A stretch of DNA of 50,457 nt from Marinococcus halotolerans DSM 16375 (lineage in GTDB: Bacteria; Bacillota; Bacilli; Bacillales; Marinococcaceae): assembly GCF_000420725.1 (NCBI RefSeq), contig NZ_ATVM01000021.1, positions 1-50,457 on the forward strand, written 5' to 3'. Every line of letters starts with the position of its first letter. The stretch's first letter is position 1. The position numbers and the translations under genes are program-made. The notes beneath the pieces are model-generated. The model made no database searches. It was not told where the DNA came from and worked only from the letters and a program-made list of their open reading frames with translations. Below, piece by piece: positions 15,352-24,381 of the stretch.

Positions 15352-17382
15352 TTATGATTTAGAGCTTCTGTGCATCAGCCATAAAAAGAACGGTGTGCCA
15401 ATCACAGCAGCCACAAGCCCCGAAGGGATTTCGTCAGGGGCAAGCACGGTGCGTCCAATGGTATCAGAAAACACCAGAAGAGAGCCGCCGATGAACAGGG
15501 CTACGGGGAGAATACGAACATAATCCTGTCCAACAAGCATGCGGGCTAAATGAGGTGCCACAAGCCCGATAAAGCCAATTGTGCCAACGGCGGCCACTGC
15601 CATTGCAGCACAGAAGGTGGCAAGCAGTACGGCGGCCCACCGGGCAAAGGTTAAACGCTCTCCAAGAGCGATCGCTGTCTGGTCACCTAGCGCAAGCACG
15701 TTCAAGGAAGGAGCTAAATACCAGGCAAGCGGTACGCTTACGGCAAGTGGAAGCAGCAGAAACTGCAGAAGCTCTTCGTAGCCGGTTGCATAGGTGCTGC
15801 CGGAGAGCCATGTTAAAGCAGCGGCAGCGTTTAAATTGAATCGGGTGATCATAATTTGTGACAAAGCGCCGCCTACAGCTGAAAGTGCGATACCTAGAAG
15901 GGCCAGGACCGCGGGATGAAATTTGGTTTTCCAGGAGAAAAACAGAATCACGCCCACCGCTGCAAAAGCTCCGGCAATGGCTCCAATCGGAATAAAGGCC
16001 GTGGGAATATCCCTAAAAAGAAAAAGCACAAACAGGGCTCCTGCGCCTGCTCCTGAGGTCACCCCGAGCACTGAAGGATCTGCGAGGGAGTTGCGCAGAA
16101 TGCCCTGATACAGCATGCCGCTTAGTGCAAGCAGCATACCAGCCGTAAGCGCCGTTAAAAGCCGCCCGAGCCTTAAGTCGAATATGATAAACCGCTGGCC
16201 ACTGCTTTCCTCTGTAAACAGAGCCTGCCAGGTGTCAGCGAAGCTGAAGCCTGTGGAGCCACCGGCAAGTCCCACAAAAAAAACGAGCGCCGTAAACAAA
16301 ACAGCACCTGCTAAAACGACAGGATACTTCAGTTCACGTCTTTTACGTCCACCTCCAATAGCACTTTGCTGCTCCGTGCCGAAAAAAGAGCCCCGGTGTC
16401 TTAAAATGAGCCACACAAGAAACGGAGCGCCGACTATCGATGTAACAGCTCCGACAGGAAGCTCGCTGAGGGAAGGGTCGACGGCCCTTCCCAGTACGTC
16501 CGCCCCGATCAGAAGCACAGCTCCCCAAAGCATGGACCCAAACAAAAGATTGGAGTGAAGCTGATAGCCCATCAGGCGTGTCAAATGAGGAGCTACCAGG
16601 CCGATAAAGCCGATGGGACCAACAACACTTACCACAATAGCTGTAAGGCCTACAGCAAGGAAAAACATAAATGCCTGCGTAGCCCGTACGTTTTCTCCGA
16701 GTGTCGCCGCCTGATTTTTGCCAAGCAAAAGAATATCGAGACGGGGGGCGTAAAAGAACACGAGGAACAAAAGCACGATCAGTACAGGGAATACAAAACG
16801 GACACCGCTCCAATCCTGCTGTACAAGGGTGCCGTTACCCCATAAAAACAAGCCGGCGGTCTGTACTTCAAAAAATATCTGAAGAACAGCTGTAAATGAT
16901 GAAAAAGCAATAGACAGTACGAGCCCGGCTAAAGCCATCCGCACTGGTGTAGCTTCAAGGCCGCCGGCCATTGTAAACACCATTAAGGCGGCCAGACATC
17001 CGCCGACAAACGCAGCGATAAACCCGCTCAGACCCAGCCAGTCCGGCAGTATGGTAGCAAAAGCTACAATAAAAAAATAGGCACCGGCATGAACTCCTAA
17101 TGTGCTCGGAGCTGCCAGCGGATTTTTTGTGATCGTTTGAAAAATGACGCCGGAAGCAGCCAAAGCTATGCCTGAGAGAATCCCAATAACGATTCTCGGG
17201 AGATATACAGTCCGGAAAATACTGCTTTCTGTAGAATCAGTTTGCTGCAGAAGCTCCCACCAGGAGAGCACCGAAAAAGTACCGGTGCTCTGCACAAGAT
17301 GCAGATATACCAGTACCAAGAGAAAAACTGCTCCGCTAGTATACAGCAGAACAGCTCTTGAAACGAACGGGGATGAATTCAT
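15352..17382 (-). CDS. Fused FecCD-type siderophore permease (two permease units in one chain)
   Basis: This 676-residue membrane protein is about twice the length of a normal FecCD permease (330-350). It has two homologous halves of about 9-10 helices each. The family motif GFIGLVAPHL occurs twice, near residues 260 and 600, and each half also has an NPLAAPSTLG or NSLADPSVLG loop. FhuB of E. coli is a known fused example. It would form the whole transmembrane pore, coupled to the ATPase encoded convergently at 14469-15293. The ATG at 17382 lies 2 bases after the stop of the binding-protein gene, with GAGGAG spanning that stop, so the two are coupled. Confidence 0.92.
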   Translation of the reverse strand: MNSSPFVSRAVLLYTSGAVFLLVLVYLHLVQSTGTFSVLSWWELLQQTDSTESSIFRTVYLPRIVIGILSGIALAASGVIFQTITKNPLAAPSTLGVHAGAYFFIVAFATILPDWLGLSGFIAAFVGGCLAALMVFTMAGGLEATPVRMALAGLVLSIAFSSFTAVLQIFFEVQTAGLFLWGNGTLVQQDWSGVRFVFPVLIVLLFLVFFYAPRLDILLLGKNQAATLGENVRATQAFMFFLAVGLTAIVVSVVGPIGFIGLVAPHLTRLMGYQLHSNLLFGSMLWGAVLLIGADVLGRAVDPSLSELPVGAVTSIVGAPFLVWLILRHRGSFFGTEQQSAIGGGRKRRELKYPVVLAGAVLFTALVFFVGLAGGSTGFSFADTWQALFTEESSGQRFIIFDLRLGRLLTALTAGMLLALSGMLYQGILRNSLADPSVLGVTSGAGAGALFVLFLFRDIPTAFIPIGAIAGAFAAVGVILFFSWKTKFHPAVLALLGIALSAVGGALSQIMITRFNLNAAAALTWLSGSTYATGYEELLQFLLLPLAVSVPLAWYLAPSLNVLALGDQTAIALGERLTFARWAAVLLATFCAAMAVAAVGTIGFIGLVAPHLARMLVGQDYVRILPVALFIGGSLLVFSDTIGRTVLAPDEIPSGLVAAVIGTPFFLWLMHRSSKS

Positions 17383-17384
17383 AA

Positions 17385-18398
17385 TTACTCCTCATTTGTT
17401 AAAGTGTCGGCCACCTCTTCGGCGAACACTTCGGATGAAAGCGGGCCGCCGTATGGCCATGTAGAGCTCGGAAGACGATGAACATCATCGTTTTGAACGA
17501 AGGATAAACTATTCCATACTTCATTATTATTCAGTGTTTCTTCAATCGTATCACGATCGCCTTCCGGTGTGGGAATATCTATAAATGTCTGGTCCTGATA
17601 ATTTTCGAGTGCATCGACGCTCGTTTCTGTATAGCCGTATTCTTCAAACTGTTCGGACTCATAGGCGTTCTCGACGCCAATCTGTTCCATCGTCTGGGCG
17701 GCGAGCGAATTGTCGGCAAACAGTCGGAACGTTACGTTTTCGTTAGCCAGATAGGAAAGGGAAAGCAGCACTTCCTCGTCACTGCGCCCGGCATCTTCGA
17801 TTTCAGTCGACAGTTCATCGTAGGTGTCATCCAGGTCATTTAAAACCTGGTCCGCCTGGTCTTCTTCACCCACCGCTTTAGCAATGCTTTCGAAGGTGGA
17901 TTCCATTTCTTCATACTGATTGCCCTCTCCCTCGGCAGGGTATGGATTATACATCAGCGTCGGGGCAATTTCTTCAAGCTCCTCTTTGATATCTTCATGG
18001 CGGTAGCCGGCGGTAATAATTAAATCGGGCTCAAGCTCGGCAATGCGTTCGAGGCTCGGCTCCTGCCTGGTGCCGACATCCTGAACGTCTTCAGAAGGGG
18101 CCGGCTCGATATCAGCCAGGTAATCGTTATAGCCATCGAGGTCAGCGATACCGGCAGGCTGCATGCCCAGGGCGAGCAAATCCTCTGCGTACACCCATTC
18201 AAGGGCGACTACATCTTCCGGTGTTTCGTCGAGAGTCACTTCATTGTCATAGCCATCGGTTACCGTTACCGATTCGCTGTTTTCAGAGTCACTCCCGGAC
18301 TCCCCAGAACCGCCGCTGTCATCTGAGGAGCTGCATGCGGCAAGTGAAAGCGATAAAGCCGGTATTGTTAAAAAAGTTATAAAAATCTTTTTATTCAT
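17385..18398 (-). CDS. Siderophore-binding lipoprotein of the ABC importer
   Basis: This 337-residue protein has a type II signal peptide with lipobox LAAC (Cys22), followed by a Ser/Gly/Glu linker and a periplasmic-binding-protein fold of the FhuD/FecB class. VVALEWVYAEDLLALG and ERIAELEPDLIIT are typical blocks. It would be anchored outside the membrane and pass ferric siderophore to the permease. The sequence is notably acidic, which fits a salt-adapted organism (inference). A Fur box lies 18 bases upstream and the permease gene follows directly. The ligand cannot be identified from sequence. Confidence 0.92.
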   Translation of the reverse strand: MNKKIFITFLTIPALSLSLAACSSSDDSGGSGESGSDSENSESVTVTDGYDNEVTLDETPEDVVALEWVYAEDLLALGMQPAGIADLDGYNDYLADIEPAPSEDVQDVGTRQEPSLERIAELEPDLIITAGYRHEDIKEELEEIAPTLMYNPYPAEGEGNQYEEMESTFESIAKAVGEEDQADQVLNDLDDTYDELSTEIEDAGRSDEEVLLSLSYLANENVTFRLFADNSLAAQTMEQIGVENAYESEQFEEYGYTETSVDALENYQDQTFIDIPTPEGDRDTIEETLNNNEVWNSLSFVQNDDVHRLPSSTWPYGGPLSSEVFAEEVADTLTNEE

Positions 18399-18415
18399 AT
18401 GTATATCCCCCTAAT

Positions 18416-18430
18416 TGAAAAAGATTATCA
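18416..18430 (-). promoter_or_regulatory. Fur box upstream of the siderophore-binding protein gene
   Basis: Read on the minus strand, TGATAATCTTTTTCA is a 7-1-7 Fur box lying just before the ribosome site of the lipoprotein gene, predicting iron repression of the binding-protein/permease operon. Confidence 0.8.
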
Positions 18431-18500
18431 ATATCAACAAATCCGACTTTACTATAAAAGGGGTAGAAATTCAATGAGTATCAAAAAAATTTCTTAATTT

Positions 18501-18860
18501 TTATTCATTATTCTGGTCATAAAACCGGGCCGTGATTTCTTTCATTCTATTTTTGTTTTTTCCCATATCCCCCTTGCCTATTCTTGAAGCCGAACGAAAA
18601 TGAACGTGCCCCTGATCCCCGAAATAAAAAACAACGTCATCCTTGAATTTAAGCACCGGTGTCGTAAATACAGTCGAAATATAGTTATCGTCTTCATGAA
18701 CAATTTCCGCATGTGTCTGCTGCCGAATAATATTGCGAATAGTGCTTTTCGCTGTTTCCGGGCTGCCTGAATAGTGTATAGGCTCCATGTAATGACGTTT
18801 ATCCTCCGGAGAGCTCATGGTGGAAACACAATTTGGGCTGTCAGGGCAGGGAGAAAGCAT
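18501..18860 (-). CDS. DUF1499 family protein
   Basis: This 119-residue protein shows the DUF1499 pattern: LSPCPDSPNCVST at the start, a central ISTVFTTPVLKFKDDVVF segment and VHFRSASRIGKGDMGKNKNRM near the end. It has no signal peptide and its function is unknown. ATG 18860 follows AAAGGA by 8 bases; two earlier in-frame starts either overlap that site or lack one. It stands alone, between a siderophore operon and a divergent metallo-hydrolase. Confidence 0.85.
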   Translation of the reverse strand: MLSPCPDSPNCVSTMSSPEDKRHYMEPIHYSGSPETAKSTIRNIIRQQTHAEIVHEDDNYISTVFTTPVLKFKDDVVFYFGDQGHVHFRSASRIGKGDMGKNKNRMKEITARFYDQNNE

Positions 18861-19017
18861 AAATAACATCCTTTCGCGGTAGAATTTTATATACAACATT
18901 GTGTACACTGTAAACAGATGATTAGAATTAAATCAGCGTTATTCTCTTTCCCGAAAAAATAAAGCGTTAACCGGAAGCAGGAAGGGAAGGAGAAAGGAAG
19001 AAAGGAGTGGATCGCAG

Positions 19018-19689
19018 ATGGTGAAAGTCAGCCAGGTGAGTGAAAATATTATTAAGGTGCACATGAAAGTAGGCATTACCATCAGTGCCTGGGTCGTGAA
19101 GCATGAGAACGGATCAATTATTATCGACACGGGCATCCGGCCAATGGCACCGAGAATTTTAAAAGAAGCAGCACGTTTTGGACGGGTTCAGATGATTTTA
19201 TTAACTCACGGTCATCCGGATCATGTAGGCGGACTCGCTTATATTCAGGACAGAGTTAATGCACCTGTTTATATCCATGGGCTCGAGATTCCTTACATAA
19301 CAGGGGAGAAACCTTATCCTAACCGTAAAAAACCGACGGATTATACGAAAGGATTTTCTGTGAAGCAGCTGCCGGGGGACAGCCGCGGCGTTTTTCATTC
19401 CATGATGGGGATTGATCCGTATTTTACGCCTGGGCACTCGCCGGGTCATACCGCTTATTATCATAAAAAGGATGACGTTCTGATCACTGGCGACATGATT
19501 ACTTCTAAAAATGGACGTATAGGTCCTCCGATGAAACAGTTTACTGCTAATATGGACCGGGCGATGCGGAGTACGAAAACCATACAGAAAGTGGCTCCCG
19601 AAAAATTATCAATCTGTCACGGAGAGGATCTGGAGTATTCGCAGCATCTGTACAGCGCCTTTGTAAATGAATACCAGTCTAAAGTATAA
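19018..19689 (+). CDS. Metallo-beta-lactamase-fold hydrolase
   Basis: This 223-residue protein has the metal-binding motif THGHPDH (His64, His66, Asp68, His69), a further ligand region in GHSPGHTAYY and GDMI. These define a two-metal hydrolase of the MBL superfamily, which includes glyoxalase II-like and other hydrolases; the substrate is unknown. AAAGGAGTG lies about 9 bases upstream. It is followed 11 bases later by a nucleoside deaminase gene, so the two may be co-transcribed. Confidence 0.88.
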   Translation: MVKVSQVSENIIKVHMKVGITISAWVVKHENGSIIIDTGIRPMAPRILKEAARFGRVQMILLTHGHPDHVGGLAYIQDRVNAPVYIHGLEIPYITGEKPYPNRKKPTDYTKGFSVKQLPGDSRGVFHSMMGIDPYFTPGHSPGHTAYYHKKDDVLITGDMITSKNGRIGPPMKQFTANMDRAMRSTKTIQKVAPEKLSICHGEDLEYSQHLYSAFVNEYQSKV

Positions 19690-19700
19690 GGGGTACGGTT

Positions 19701-20120
19701 ATGTATAATGAAGCTATGATGAAACGGGCGGTTCAGCTGGCACAGAAGGTAAAAAAAGAAGGAGAAGGGGACCCTTTTGGTTGTGTAATTGTCCGGGGTG
19801 GTGAAGTAGTAGCCGAGGAAGGGAATAAAGGCTTTAAAACCTTTGACCCGACGACTCATGCCGAGCTGGAAGCAGTAAGGACCGCTTCACGATTCTTAAA
19901 AACCCAGGACTTAAGTGACTGCGAGCTTTATACGAGCGGGGAACCGTGCCCGATGTGTGAAGCTGCCATTAATTGGAGCGGTATCCCGGTAGTATACACG
20001 GCAAAAACAGCAAAGGAGGCCGAAAATGCCGGCCTCCTTCCAGCGCCCGAAACAACCTACGAGCTGCATTATAAACCGCTTCAGGATAAAAAGCTCGATC
20101 CATACCTTGATGAACAGTAG
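19701..20120 (+). CDS. Nucleoside/nucleobase deaminase, CDA superfamily
   Basis: This 139-residue zinc deaminase has HAE (His53, catalytic Glu55) and PCPMC (Cys83, Cys86), the standard zinc site. The form resembles guanine deaminase or tRNA-adenosine-deaminase-like proteins; the end sequence LHYKPLQDKKLDPYL recalls bacterial guanine deaminases, but the substrate is uncertain. AAGGGG precedes the ATG. The coding sequence contains a 10-base perfect inverted repeat near 20012-20038. Confidence 0.88.
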   Translation: MYNEAMMKRAVQLAQKVKKEGEGDPFGCVIVRGGEVVAEEGNKGFKTFDPTTHAELEAVRTASRFLKTQDLSDCELYTSGEPCPMCEAAINWSGIPVVYTAKTAKEAENAGLLPAPETTYELHYKPLQDKKLDPYLDEQ

Positions 20121-20130
20121 GCCCGAGCCG

Positions 20131-20559
20131 TTAAAGCAGAAAAAAACGGAAATAAATAAGTATGCCCAGGTAGATAATTAATAATACTGCAGACATGAGC
20201 AGAATAAACCACATGTATAAAAGCGGCACGTGATGTGACTGCTTTTTTATTGTAACTGCAGCGAGGGTCGTTGTTGTTCCGAGCGTAAGCAGAATCAGCA
20301 CCACCAGCCAGGTGGCAATGGACGGCCACGGAAGAAAATACACAAATGGCATGAGCATCAGCAGGACACACATGGTATAAAACGCATAAAGCGATGTTTT
20401 ATACAGGCGGGTATCCTTTTGACGTTCTTTATGCTGCCGCCGCCGGTCCAGCCTGCTGTTTGATTTTTCTCCGTTCGCAGAAGCAGGCTGCAGTGTCTGC
20501 TTAACACGGCTCCACAGCTGCTTCGGGGCGAATCGTTTCCATTTTGATGTACTTCCCAT
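20131..20559 (-). CDS. Small membrane protein of unknown function
   Basis: The 142-residue product has a basic N-terminal 50 residues (many Arg and Lys) and three predicted membrane helices: about 54-75, 80-100 and 112-140. I do not recognise a family. AGGAG lies about 8 bases upstream of ATG 20559. It is convergent with the deaminase gene and lies upstream of an aldehyde dehydrogenase gene on the same strand, 37 bases away from that gene's end. Confidence 0.7.
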   Translation of the reverse strand: MGSTSKWKRFAPKQLWSRVKQTLQPASANGEKSNSRLDRRRQHKERQKDTRLYKTSLYAFYTMCVLLMLMPFVYFLPWPSIATWLVVLILLTLGTTTTLAAVTIKKQSHHVPLLYMWFILLMSAVLLIIYLGILIYFRFFLL

Positions 20560-20596
20560 TTTTCATACTCCTAAGGGCAGGTGGAAAACATCAGCG

Positions 20597-22084
20597 TTAC
20601 GGCCGGCGTGCAAGGCCCATAAACGTCTGCAAAAATGATTTCCAGTTACGGTTTCTGCCATAGTAATAGTCGATGATCTGCGAAAGTGATTCGAACTTTC
20701 CTTCATAAGGATACCATAAAATTTCACTGTTCATACTCCCCCGTGCGCTCATAACGGAAGTTTCAATACTGAACGAACGCATGCCTGCGGTGGAGTGATA
20801 GGATCCAATGCCGCTCTGTTTTGCGCCTCCATAAGGAAGGTAATGATTGGCAGCATGGGAAATTACATCATTGATCATGAAGTTGCCCGTGCGGACCTTC
20901 GCAGTAAAGTTCGCCGCAAGCTCCTGATCAGCAGTGAAAATGGACCCGCTCAGACCGTAGATTGTATCGTTAAACAGCTCGAGCGCCTCGTCTATTGTAG
21001 AATAAGTCCGTACTGCAAATACAGGACCGAAAGTCTCTTCCTTCCATATCCGCATTTCTTCGGTTACTCCGGTCAAAACCACGGGTTCGATCGAGAGGGT
21101 TTGTTCGTCCCACTGTTTGGGCGGCTTCCCGGCTATCTGTTCGGCGCCCTGGTCAAGCGCTTCCTGAACCTGGCTGTAGACAGTCTCCCACTGCTTTTTT
21201 GTGGTCATACGCCCGATTTCATACTCTTTATCGCCGTCCCGGCGAAGGCCGGCAATGGTACTGCGTACACTGTTCAAAAATTCTTCCTGAACCTCTTCGT
21301 GCACAATTACGCGTTCGACAGATAAACATACCTGGCCGCTGTTCATGAAGGCCCCCCAGGAAGCAGCATTTGCCGCCCGTTCCACGTTTGCATCCTCGTG
21401 AACGACCATAGCATCCTTTCCTCCCAGTTCGAGAGTGGTGGGGATTAGATGCTCGGCGGCCTGCTTTTGGATAACCTTTCCTGTTGCGACCGATCCCGTA
21501 AAATGAATATAGTCCGGCTGCTGTTCAATTATTAAGCGTCCAGTTTCAGCTCCGCCATGGAGCACCTGAAACACCCCGTCAGGGAACAGTTCCGAAATTT
21601 TTTCAAGAAGAAGGCTCGCGAGCGGCGTCTCTGCGGAAGGCTTTAAAAGCACGCAGTTTCCTGCAGTCAGCGCTTCAACCACAGGAATAAGAGAAAGCTG
21701 AAACGGAAAATTCCATGGAGAGATAATAGCAATTTTTCCGCGGGGCTTCCGTATAATTGATGAATTTTTACCCATGAAAATCATCGGGGTTCTGACACGC
21801 TCCCGGTTAAAAAGACCTGGGGCTTCTTTTTCAATGTGGCGCAGCGCTTCAAGCACCGGAATGACTTCAGACCCCAGCGCTTCAATAGGAGGTTTTCCTG
21901 TAGCGGAGGAGATAATGTCGGCAATCTCTTCCCGGAGCTCGCTAATAGTAAAGCGAAGCAGCTGTATGTAGCTCAGCCTTTTTTCTATGGATAGAGAAGC
22001 CCAGGGAGTGAAAGCCTCATCAGCCTTTTGCCAGGCAGCCTGTATTTCTTCTTCATTAGATGAATGAACGGTTGTTGTTTCCAA
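20597..22084 (-). CDS. NAD(P)-dependent aldehyde dehydrogenase
   Basis: This protein of about 495 residues has the family core: ISPWNFPFQLSLIP, FTGSVATGK for the coenzyme, ELGGKDAMVV with the catalytic Glu and NSGQVCLSVE with the catalytic Cys. It oxidises an aldehyde to an acid in the cytosol; the substrate is not evident. The TTG at 22084 is preferred since AAAGG ends 9 bases before it. An in-frame GTG at 22093 directly abuts that site and is the alternative. The hairpin at 22161-22210 separates it from the upstream gene. Confidence 0.9.
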   Translation of the reverse strand: METTTVHSSNEEEIQAAWQKADEAFTPWASLSIEKRLSYIQLLRFTISELREEIADIISSATGKPPIEALGSEVIPVLEALRHIEKEAPGLFNRERVRTPMIFMGKNSSIIRKPRGKIAIISPWNFPFQLSLIPVVEALTAGNCVLLKPSAETPLASLLLEKISELFPDGVFQVLHGGAETGRLIIEQQPDYIHFTGSVATGKVIQKQAAEHLIPTTLELGGKDAMVVHEDANVERAANAASWGAFMNSGQVCLSVERVIVHEEVQEEFLNSVRSTIAGLRRDGDKEYEIGRMTTKKQWETVYSQVQEALDQGAEQIAGKPPKQWDEQTLSIEPVVLTGVTEEMRIWKEETFGPVFAVRTYSTIDEALELFNDTIYGLSGSIFTADQELAANFTAKVRTGNFMINDVISHAANHYLPYGGAKQSGIGSYHSTAGMRSFSIETSVMSARGSMNSEILWYPYEGKFESLSQIIDYYYGRNRNWKSFLQTFMGLARRP

Positions 22085-22160
22085 TGTTGACACCCTTTCT
22101 AAATCATAATAATAAGTATAGTACCCCGTTCCCTAATTGGAAGTAATCATAACAGAAGTG

Positions 22161-22210
22161 ACGGAAAAGAAGCCGTGGTCGTCCCGGAAGGCACGAGGCT
22201 TCTTTTCCGT
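22161..22210 (-). terminator. Long perfect hairpin after the AI-2E-family transporter gene
   Basis: ACGGAAAAGAAGCC (22161-22174) and GGCTTCTTTTCCGT (22197-22210) form a perfect 14-base stem with a 22-base loop. It lies 15 bases after the transporter stop. The A/T-rich part sits in the stem, so it is a likely but atypical terminator. Confidence 0.65.
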
Positions 22211-22224
22211 AGCGTGAGCATACT

Positions 22225-23349
22225 TTATTTATCGAAGCCGTACCGGATAAAACGCGAGATATCTTTCGCGACGCCGATATCCCAAAGAATGATAAATAGA
22301 ACCAGAATGGCGGGTCCCGCCAGCAGACCAACGGCTCCAAACATCTGCAGGCCGGCAAACAGGGAAATCAAAACGGCGAGTGGGTTCAGATTCATGCTCG
22401 AAGAGAGCACCTTTGGCTCGATAATCTGCCGGACAATCATTGTAATAGTATAAAGAATCAAAAGGCCAAGCCCGAGGCCGAAGTTGCCTGTGATGATCAG
22501 ATACACTCCCCACGGAATTAAAATAGTGCCGGTCCCTAAATAAGGAAGAAATTCAGCGACACCAACGACAGCCGCAAGCCAGTAAGCCCCGTCGACTCTC
22601 ATGATAAGAAGGCCGATTAACACGATAACGCCTGTTACAAGCATAAGAATCAGCTGGGCCCGAATGTAGCCGAATACTCTCGCCCACATGGCCTGATAAA
22701 AAGCCTTCAGCCGCTCGATGACGAAGGGAGGGAGGGCCAGTTTCATTTTCCCGGCATATCGGTTCCAGTCTTTTCCAATGAAATAAATAGCTAATACAAT
22801 AAATAACAGGACAATCAAAAGCGTGGGAATACCTAAAATTAATTGGGTCAAAGCGTCAGCAGTAGTCTGAGCGACTGATCCAAGACCAGAGCCGAGCTGA
22901 CTTCCAAGCTGAGCTATCCCCTGATCCACAGAAGACTGGCCGCCAATGCCGGAAGCGGCTCCTGTGGCTCTTTCCCAGAAGGGGAGGATGTTTTCATTGT
23001 AAAAATTCTGCATTTGCAAAAAGGTGCTCTCCATCCAGGCGGGTCCCTTTTCAGCGATTACATTGAATAGTTCAATTGAAAGAAAGATCAGGCCGGTAAC
23101 AATGCCCCCGACGATGCTTAAAGTTAGCAGGAGGCCAACAAGGGCGGCTATCCCATTTGGCAGACGCAGTTTATAATGAAGCCACCTCGTAAGCGGCATA
23201 AGCATCCACGCGAAAAAAGCAGCGATCCAAAACGGGTACGTATAGGAAAAAATCTTGCCAATCGCCCATGCGAGCGCGAAAGCGGCTACTATAACGATGA
23301 CAAAACGAAGGATCATCCAGCCGGTTGTTTGTTTCATGGTCCATTCCAT
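22225..23349 (-). CDS. AI-2E family transporter
   Basis: This 374-residue membrane protein has about 8 helices with a hydrophilic region near residues 90-150, as in the AI-2E/PerM family. Conserved stretches include FLPYLGTGTILIPWGVYL and LNPLAVLISLFAGLQMFG. Family members include antiporters and YtvI-like sporulation proteins; the transported substrate is unknown. ATG 23349 has AAAGG 6 bases upstream, and an ATG four codons later is the alternative. It is monocistronic by its position and hairpin. Confidence 0.87.
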   Translation of the reverse strand: MEWTMKQTTGWMILRFVIVIVAAFALAWAIGKIFSYTYPFWIAAFFAWMLMPLTRWLHYKLRLPNGIAALVGLLLTLSIVGGIVTGLIFLSIELFNVIAEKGPAWMESTFLQMQNFYNENILPFWERATGAASGIGGQSSVDQGIAQLGSQLGSGLGSVAQTTADALTQLILGIPTLLIVLLFIVLAIYFIGKDWNRYAGKMKLALPPFVIERLKAFYQAMWARVFGYIRAQLILMLVTGVIVLIGLLIMRVDGAYWLAAVVGVAEFLPYLGTGTILIPWGVYLIITGNFGLGLGLLILYTITMIVRQIIEPKVLSSSMNLNPLAVLISLFAGLQMFGAVGLLAGPAILVLFIILWDIGVAKDISRFIRYGFDK

Positions 23350-23546
23350 TCCTTTCCTTTGGCGGACATGCTATCCATCTTTTCTTATTATAACCTTCCC
23401 GCTGCAAAAAAGAATCTACACGTTTTTTAAAAATATTCCTGAAAAGAGAGGGATATATACTTTTGATGAATAGTTCTTTAGGGTAATTATAAGGTAGAAT
23501 GGGAGTAGTAACTTTTACTTTAGGAACAGACAGGGGAGGAAGCAGT

Positions 23547-24314
23547 ATGGATATTAACGGAAAAGTTTTTTTGCTGCCCGGCGGTGCATCCGGACTTGGC
23601 GGTGCTACAGCGAATATGCTGGTAGAGAACGGTGCCAAGGTCGTTATCGCCGATTTTGAGGTGAGGCCCGGGAGAAAAAGAGCAAAAGAGCTTGGAGACA
23701 GCGCCATTTTTATTGAGATGGACGTCACTTCGGACGAAAAAGGAAAAGAAACTATCGATAAGACGATAGAAACGTTTGGACGCATCGACGGAGTAGTTAA
23801 CTGCGCAGCACTGGGGCTTGCAGAGAAGATTTTAAATAAAAAGGATTCGCACTCCCTCGAGCATTTCACTCGTGTTATTCAGACGAACCTTGTTGGAACG
23901 TTTAATATGCTTCGGCTCGGTGCAGATGCGATGAGACATAATGAACCAAACGAACAGGGAGAAAGAGGCATCATTATTAATACATCTTCGATCGCGGCCT
24001 ATGAAGGCCAGGTCGGTCAGGCTGCCTACAGTGCTTCCAAGGGGGGCATCTGGAGTCTGACGGCGCCGGCAGCCAGAGAGCTTTCAGACTTTGGCATACG
24101 GGTTATGGCTATCGCTCCGGGCCTGTTCGAAACTCCTTTTTATATGTCCTTTCCGGAAAAAGCAAGGCAGACGCTGGGACAGAACGTTCCTTTTCCAAGA
24201 AGGCTCGGCTTTCCAAATGAGTACGCCTCGCTTGTAAAAGAAATTATTCATAACACGATGTTAAACGGAGAAACGATTCGTTTGGACGGCGCGCTTCGTA
24301 TGCCTCCCAAATAA
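23547..24314 (+). CDS. Short-chain dehydrogenase/reductase, 3-hydroxyacyl-CoA dehydrogenase type II-like
   Basis: This 255-residue SDR has the coenzyme loop GGASGLGG, Asp at the end of the second strand (VVIADFE, favouring NAD), NCAALG, the catalytic Ser in NTSSIAA and YSASKGG with catalytic Tyr and Lys. The pattern resembles HSD10-type 3-hydroxyacyl-CoA dehydrogenases, which act in fatty-acid or branched-chain degradation. No other beta-oxidation gene is adjacent. ATG 23547 follows GGGGAGGA closely; an earlier in-frame ATG at 23499 lacks a ribosome site. Confidence 0.88.
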   Translation: MDINGKVFLLPGGASGLGGATANMLVENGAKVVIADFEVRPGRKRAKELGDSAIFIEMDVTSDEKGKETIDKTIETFGRIDGVVNCAALGLAEKILNKKDSHSLEHFTRVIQTNLVGTFNMLRLGADAMRHNEPNEQGERGIIINTSSIAAYEGQVGQAAYSASKGGIWSLTAPAARELSDFGIRVMAIAPGLFETPFYMSFPEKARQTLGQNVPFPRRLGFPNEYASLVKEIIHNTMLNGETIRLDGALRMPPK

Positions 24315-24355
24315 AAAAAGTACCAGGGTCTGTATTGCGGACTCTGGTACTTTTT
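24315..24355. terminator. Intrinsic terminator, convergent genes
   Basis: AAAAAGTACCAG and CTGGTACTTTTT form a long stem (extended by GGTC/GACT with one wobble) with A and T tracts on either side, so it may work in both directions. Confidence 0.85.
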
Positions 24356-24381
24356 ACGTTTAGCCTCAGGGCAAAGCTTAT

